Source: Roseibium sp. MMSF_3412
GTDB taxonomy: Bacteria; Pseudomonadota; Alphaproteobacteria; Rhizobiales; Stappiaceae
NCBI RefSeq assembly: GCF_030733265.1
Contig: NZ_JASHJI010000010.1
Location: 124,001-188,000, forward strand
Direction: 5' to 3'
Length of the DNA stretch: 64,000 bases
The notes under the pieces are model-generated. The model saw only the letters and a list, made by a program, of their open reading frames with translations, did no database searches and was not told the origin of the DNA. Below, in pieces: positions 59,613 through 64,000 of this stretch; the first letter of the stretch is position 1; each line of letters opens with the position of its first letter. The translations under genes were made by a program, and so were the position numbers.

Positions 59613-60500
59613 TTACATGCGCGCAAGCGTTGCGGCAATTTCATCGCGGGCCGTGACCATTCCCTTGTAGTCGAGCTGGTCTTCCGTCAGGTTCATCAGC
59701 TGGCCGCGGAGGTCCGATGCGATGCGTTTCCGGTCCTCCTGCTCTGCCAGCTTTGCCAGCGGATCATGATGAATACGGATCGTGAAAAGGATGTCCCCGC
59801 TCCCGGGAAGCCTGCGCAGCGTCTGCCGCTCCACCCGCAGAAACAGCCGGGCCAGGGTTTCTGCCGTAACGGTGAACGGAATGCCCTCCGGCATCGGGTG
59901 ATGAAGGTTGCTGTCCGGATAGATCGACCAGTTGAACCGGCAAACAAGCTGATCTGTCGTCAGGTTCTCAAACAGCCGCTCCACGACCTGCCCCATGCGC
60001 GCGCCGTTGAAATCGGGCACACCTTCATGGATCCCGGACATGGAACGCCCGATTTTCTCAGAGAGCCGCCAGGACGAGGGAAAACAGACGGATGCGGCAA
60101 CAAGCCGGTACCCGTCCACTCCCTTGCGCATCACCACCAGGTCTTCCTGCACCAGCTTGGAGGCCGTCAGCAGAGCCGGCTCCTCGGCAAGCGCAATCCT
60201 GCGCCCGGTCTCCGTGAGGGTCACCGAACCTTTCTCGAACGCATGCGTTCGAGGATGAAACCGCACCAGGTTGTCCGCGACCAGGTCCAGCACCTCGCGC
60301 TGAACGTCGGCCGTGTCGTCCTCGGCGCGGAATACTGCTGAAAGATCCCGCGCATAAAGTCTGTCTTTTTCCGCCAGATGCACGTTCAGAAACCGGTCCG
60401 GCTCCAGCCAGACCTCTTCGCCGATCGGCTTCAGACCGACGGTGAAGGGCCGCGTTGATCCGTCATAGGGACGATGCCGGAACGGCGGGTCTTTGGGCAT
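59613..60500 (-). CDS. DUF3445 family protein (heme-dependent oxidative N-demethylase-like)
   Basis: The 295-residue product resembles DUF3445/HODM: PFTVGLKPIGEEVWLEPDRFLNVHLAEKDRLY, SKLVQEDLVVMRKGVDGYRLVAASVCFPSSWRLSEKIGRSMSGIHEGVPDFN and RFNWSIYPDSNLHHP. HODM members demethylate N-methylated amines using heme; the activity here is inferred from family. An N-demethylase would fit the quaternary-amine catabolism elsewhere in the window, but it is 35 kb away. Start ATG 60500 (MPKDPP) or 60512. Confidence 0.8.
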   Translation of the reverse strand: MPKDPPFRHRPYDGSTRPFTVGLKPIGEEVWLEPDRFLNVHLAEKDRLYARDLSAVFRAEDDTADVQREVLDLVADNLVRFHPRTHAFEKGSVTLTETGRRIALAEEPALLTASKLVQEDLVVMRKGVDGYRLVAASVCFPSSWRLSEKIGRSMSGIHEGVPDFNGARMGQVVERLFENLTTDQLVCRFNWSIYPDSNLHHPMPEGIPFTVTAETLARLFLRVERQTLRRLPGSGDILFTIRIHHDPLAKLAEQEDRKRIASDLRGQLMNLTEDQLDYKGMVTARDEIAATLARM

Positions 60501-60526
60501 TGGCGTCGGCACGCGATCCGCTTACC

Positions 60527-62353
60527 TCACGCCTTGTCGAGCTCTTCGAGCTCATCGATGATCCGCTCGATGACAGACAGACCCTTTTTCCAGAAATCGG
60601 GGTCCGTTGCGCTCAGTCCGAACGGTGCCAGCAGCTCGGAGTGATGCTTGGTGCCGCCTGCCTTCAAAAGCTCGAAATACTTCTCCTGGAATCCGCTTTC
60701 GGCATCTTCGTAAACCGCGAACAACGAGTTCACGAGACAGTCACCGAACGCATAGGCATAGACATAAAACGGCGAGTGGATGAAATGCGGAATATACGTC
60801 CAGAAGGTTTCGTAACCCTCGTTCAGCTTGATCGCCGGACCGAGGCTCTCTCCCTGAACGGACATCCACAACTCACCGATCTTGTCGGCAGTCAACTCGC
60901 CGTTGCGCCGTTCGGTATGGACCTTGCGCTCGAAACTGTAGAAAGCGATCTGCCGGACCACCGTGTTGATCATGTCCTCGGCCTTGGACGCCAGCATGAT
61001 CTTGCGGGTCTGGGGATTGTCCGCCTTTGCCAGCAATGACTTGAAGGTCAGCATTTCGCCGAAGACGCTGGCGGTCTCTGCAAGCGTCAACGGTGTCGGC
61101 GCCATCAGCGGACCGTTGTGCCCGGCCAGAACCTGGTGCACGCCATGCCCGAGCTCATGCGCGAGCGTCATCACGTCGCGGATCTTGCCCTGGTAGTTGA
61201 CCAGAACATAAGGATGGGCACTTGGCACCGTCGGATGCGCAAACGCGCCCGGAGCCTTTCCCGACCGCGCCGGGGCGTCGATCCAGCCCCTGTCGAAGAA
61301 CTGCCCGGCAATTTCCGACATCTCAGGCGAAAAGGCGTCATAGGCGGACAGCACCGTCTGCTGCGCCTCATCCCAGGGAATGACCCTTGTATCCGCCTCC
61401 GGGAGCGGTGCGTTCCGGTCCCAGCTGTTCAGCTGTTCTGTTCCGAGCCAGCCTGCCTTGAGCTTGTAATACCGGTGGGACAGCCGCGGATACGCATCCC
61501 GGACGGCGGCGACAAGAGCGTCGACGACGTCCCGCTCGACCCGGTTGGCCAGGTGCCTGCTGTCGGCAATATCCTTGAAGTTCCGCCAGCGGTCGGAAAT
61601 TTCCTTGTCCTTCGCCAGCGTGTTCGTGATCAGGGCGAAGGTCCTCAGGTTTTCCGAGAAGGTTTCATTCAGCGCCTGGAACGCCTGACGGCGCTTGTCC
61701 GCCGAGGGGTCGACCAGAAGATTGAGCGTCGGCTCGATCGCAAGCTTGTCGCCGTCGACATTGAAGGTGAGCGCCGCCATCGTCTCGTCGAAGAGCCGGT
61801 TCCAGGCGTTGTTTCCGGTGACTGATTTTTCGTGGAAGAGCTGTTCGACGCGGTCTTCCAGCTGATAGGGCTTGCCCTTGCGCAGATCTTCGATCCAGGG
61901 CCGGTAGTGCTTGAGCTGACCGTCATCCAGCGCGGCATCCATGACCGCGTCATCGACAGTGTTCAGCTCGAGACCGAAAAACAGCAAGTGGGAACTGGCC
62001 GTCGTGATCTGCTCCTGCACGTCGCCATAAAACTTCTGCGCCGCCGGGTCGATCGTGTTCCCTGCATAGACCAGACCGGCGAATGAAATCAGCCGCCCCA
62101 TGAGATCTTCCAGGTCTTCATAAGCCCGGATCGCGGTAACCAGCGCGGACACATTGTCCTTTGCCAATTCCGCCAGGCGGCCCTTGTAGGACGCCTCGAA
62201 TGTCTTCGCGCGTTCCAGGCTTTCCTTCAGGTCCCGCTCGACCTCGGGGGCATCCATGGCATTATAGAGATCGGTGAGATCCCACTCCGGCAAGGTACCA
62301 AGATCAGCGGATCCGGCGGACTGAGGCGCATGGACTGGGTGCGGAAGAGGCAT
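60527..62353 (-). CDS. pepF: M3-family oligoendopeptidase F
   Basis: The 608-residue metallopeptidase has HELGHGVHQVLA (zinc HExxH) and the downstream TLAETASVFGEMLTF with the third ligand Glu. It also has TASSHLLFFGLELNTVDD, RYYKLKAGWLG and FYVYAYAFGDCLVNSLFA typical of PepF/M3B enzymes. It cleaves short peptides in the cytoplasm. ATG 62353 is preferred; the 28 extra residues from 62437 are not family-like. Confidence 0.93.
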   Translation of the reverse strand: MPLPHPVHAPQSAGSADLGTLPEWDLTDLYNAMDAPEVERDLKESLERAKTFEASYKGRLAELAKDNVSALVTAIRAYEDLEDLMGRLISFAGLVYAGNTIDPAAQKFYGDVQEQITTASSHLLFFGLELNTVDDAVMDAALDDGQLKHYRPWIEDLRKGKPYQLEDRVEQLFHEKSVTGNNAWNRLFDETMAALTFNVDGDKLAIEPTLNLLVDPSADKRRQAFQALNETFSENLRTFALITNTLAKDKEISDRWRNFKDIADSRHLANRVERDVVDALVAAVRDAYPRLSHRYYKLKAGWLGTEQLNSWDRNAPLPEADTRVIPWDEAQQTVLSAYDAFSPEMSEIAGQFFDRGWIDAPARSGKAPGAFAHPTVPSAHPYVLVNYQGKIRDVMTLAHELGHGVHQVLAGHNGPLMAPTPLTLAETASVFGEMLTFKSLLAKADNPQTRKIMLASKAEDMINTVVRQIAFYSFERKVHTERRNGELTADKIGELWMSVQGESLGPAIKLNEGYETFWTYIPHFIHSPFYVYAYAFGDCLVNSLFAVYEDAESGFQEKYFELLKAGGTKHHSELLAPFGLSATDPDFWKKGLSVIERIIDELEELDKA

Positions 62354-62539
62354 TTTCAACTCCGGTGAGAACCTGCCTCGTGGGGCAGCAAACTTGCGAT
62401 TTTCCGATATGTAGGACGCCCGGCCACCGGCGTGCAATTCAGAAAACCGAAATTTTTCATGTGGCAGGGACGATTTATTTACCCGATTGCGACCACAATG
62501 GATCGAAACGAGACAATTTCAAGTGAACTGATCCGGCCC

Positions 62540-64000
62540 ATGCAAGCAACCAGTGGTAAAATTCTCATTGTCGACGACGACCCGATTCAACGCCGGCTTC
62601 TCGAAGAAGCGGTAAAAAAGTTCGGCTATCGCTCCAAAACGGCGGAAAACGGCGTCGAGGCGATGCAGATCATGAACGGTTCGGAGGCCAGCGAGATCGA
62701 CCTCATCATCCTGGACATGGTCATGCCGGAACTGGACGGCATGGGCGTTCTGGAACAGTTGCGCGGCAACAAGAATGCGACGCCGGTCATCGTTCAGACG
62801 GGCCATGGCGGCATCGACACCGTGGTGAGTGTCATGAATGCGGGCGCGCAGGACTTTGTCGTCAAACCCGTTGCGCCCGAACGCCTCAACGTCTCGATCC
62901 GGAACCTGTTGAAGACATCCGCCCTTGAAGACGAAATCACCCGGTTCAGAAAACAGGCGTCCGGCACGCTGACCTTCGCGGACATCATCACGCATTCCGC
63001 GGCAATGGAGCGCGTGATCAGTCTCGGCAAACGCGCGGCCGCCTCCAACATTCCGATCCTGATCGAGGGCGAGAGCGGTGTCGGCAAGGAGATGATCGCA
63101 AGCGCGATCCAGGGCTCCAGCGATCGCAGGTCCAAACCTCTCATCGCCGTAAACTGCGGTGCCATCGCAGAAAACCTTGTGGAATCCATTCTGTTCGGAC
63201 ACGAGAAGGGTGCGTTCACGGGTGCTGTCGACAAGCATGTCGGCAAGTTTCAGGAGGCCCACGGTGGAACGCTGTTCCTGGATGAGGTTGGAGAACTGCC
63301 GCAGGATGTCCAGGTCAAGCTGCTGCGCGCGCTTCAGGAAAACGAAATTGACCCGATTGGTTCCCGGCGCCCGGTCAAGGTGGATTTCCGCCTGATATCT
63401 GCCACCAACCGCCGCCTGATCGATCAGGTCAAGGAAGGGGCTTTCCGCGAGGATCTTTACTACCGGCTCAACGTGTTTCCGATCTGGATCCCGCCCCTGC
63501 GCGACCGGCGTGAAGACATCCCGGCGCTGACCCGTCACTTCCTGGCGCGGTTCGCGGCCGAAGAGGGAAAACCGCATGTCGCCGGTGTCAGAAGCGACAC
63601 TGTCGCGATGCTTCAGGATTACCACTGGCCGGGGAACATCCGCCAACTTGAAAACGCCGTGTTCAGGGCCGTCGTCCTGTGTGACGGTGCCCAGCTCACG
63701 ATCAACGATTTTCCTCAGGTCGCCGCCGCCGTCGATCAGCCGGTTCCGGAGCCCGTTTCACCGCCACGGTCACACAGTGTCCTCAGCGAACCCGTTCCCA
63801 GTCAAACTGCCGCCGGTTCGCCCGGCAACCCAACCGGCAACGCACCCGCCGGCGCACAACCGGACGAAGCGCCGGGTGTTTCAGCCTCGCCAGCCGGATT
63901 TGAGTTCGCTGCCCCCTTCGGCTTCATGCGCAACCTCGATCATGAGGGTCACGTCAGAAAGCTCACCGATATCGAGGAAGAGTTGATTCGAGCCGCCATC
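62540..64000 (+). CDS. Sigma-54-dependent response regulator (NtrC family), 3' truncated by window
   Basis: An uninterrupted frame runs to the window edge. The receiver domain has the acidic pocket VDDDP (12-14), the phosphoacceptor Asp59 in LIILDMVMPELDG, T87 and K109 (VVKP). The AAA+ domain has Walker A GESGVGKE, the sigma-54 contact loop GAFTGA, and GGTLFLDEVGELPQDVQVKLLRALQE. A Pro/Ala-rich linker (VPEPVSPPRSHSV) leads to the unseen DNA-binding part. Start ATG 62540 is preferred; an in-frame ATG at 62498 would add 14 residues. No histidine kinase gene is in view. Confidence 0.93.
   Translation, partial: MQATSGKILIVDDDPIQRRLLEEAVKKFGYRSKTAENGVEAMQIMNGSEASEIDLIILDMVMPELDGMGVLEQLRGNKNATPVIVQTGHGGIDTVVSVMNAGAQDFVVKPVAPERLNVSIRNLLKTSALEDEITRFRKQASGTLTFADIITHSAAMERVISLGKRAAASNIPILIEGESGVGKEMIASAIQGSSDRRSKPLIAVNCGAIAENLVESILFGHEKGAFTGAVDKHVGKFQEAHGGTLFLDEVGELPQDVQVKLLRALQENEIDPIGSRRPVKVDFRLISATNRRLIDQVKEGAFREDLYYRLNVFPIWIPPLRDRREDIPALTRHFLARFAAEEGKPHVAGVRSDTVAMLQDYHWPGNIRQLENAVFRAVVLCDGAQLTINDFPQVAAAVDQPVPEPVSPPRSHSVLSEPVPSQTAAGSPGNPTGNAPAGAQPDEAPGVSASPAGFEFAAPFGFMRNLDHEGHVRKLTDIEEELIRAAI

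Noticed and set aside
62519-63646. Long minus-strand open frame (375 residues)
   Set aside because: It is antisense to the response regulator with intact receiver and AAA+ motifs on the plus strand; its own product has no family pattern.

Overview
The window looks like a chromosomal segment of a marine alphaproteobacterium. My best guess is a member of Hyphomicrobiales near Stappia/Roseibium/Labrenzia. The grounds are high GC coding sequence, alphaproteobacterial marker genes (trcR/DUF1013, rcdA/DUF1465, DUF1192, an aa3-oxidase subunit IV, a cysteine-free L31) and many genes for quaternary-amine and acyl-CoA catabolism. The organism is an inference from gene content. I saw no rRNA, tRNA, CRISPR array, prophage or complete insertion sequence.

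Region 1 (1-14.1 kb) is mostly housekeeping: a ThiE/TenI-type gene cut by the window edge, a Sel1-repeat protein, efp, an inositol monophosphatase, a lipoprotein, and an SDR gene divergent from its likely TetR regulator with two visible operators. A SWIM-zinc-finger/DUF6493 two-gene operon, a membrane alpha/beta hydrolase and a MotA/OmpA-type pair follow.

Region 2 (14.1-28.8 kb) is the most interesting part. Two divergent transcription units meet at a perfect 19-bp palindrome beside a LysR gene. Leftward run a PhyH-type Fe(II)/2-oxoglutarate oxygenase, an HD-domain protein with a plausible full set of diiron ligands, and a PanB-like protein lacking canonical metal-binding residues. Rightward, after the LysR gene, run a Rieske oxygenase, a choline-sulfatase-type sulfatase, an SDR, a beta-keto acid cleavage enzyme (BKACE), an aldehyde dehydrogenase, a second SDR and a carnitine-3-dehydrogenase-like enzyme. 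Five of the six junctions between these rightward enzyme genes overlap by 1-4 bp and the other gap is 12 bp, so they are very probably one operon. Together they read as a catabolic route for an unidentified sulfated, carnitine- or choline-like compound. An AzlCD exporter with a CGNR regulator, a CdhR/GbdR-type AraC regulator and a second PanB-like gene lie just downstream.

Region 3 (28.8-42.1 kb) has a recognisable core block: trcR, quinone oxidoreductase, DUF1192, rcdA, then rpmE and an ABC exporter. It is flanked and interrupted by two analogous modules, each a TetR gene divergent from a sterol-desaturase-family gene. One module also carries a second Rieske oxygenase and a DUF2141 protein; the other carries an alpha/beta hydrolase.

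Region 4 (42-50.3 kb) holds acyl-CoA and ketone metabolism genes (LysR, crotonase, SDR, PrpE-type ligase, TauE exporter, fatty-acyl-CoA ligase). Two abutting 264-bp MITE-like elements lie immediately upstream of the acyl-CoA ligase.

Region 5 (50.3-64 kb) holds DUF465 genes, purEK, a MATE pump, rpsU, a TPR lipoprotein and a flavodoxin-fold oxidoreductase gene split by a third 264-bp element. Then come an RluA pseudouridine synthase, an oxidase subunit IV, an ABC1 kinase, a DUF3445 protein, an M3 oligoendopeptidase and a sigma-54 response regulator cut by the window end.

The three 264-bp elements share a TA-flanked terminal-inverted-repeat architecture typical of IS630/Tc1-mariner MITEs.
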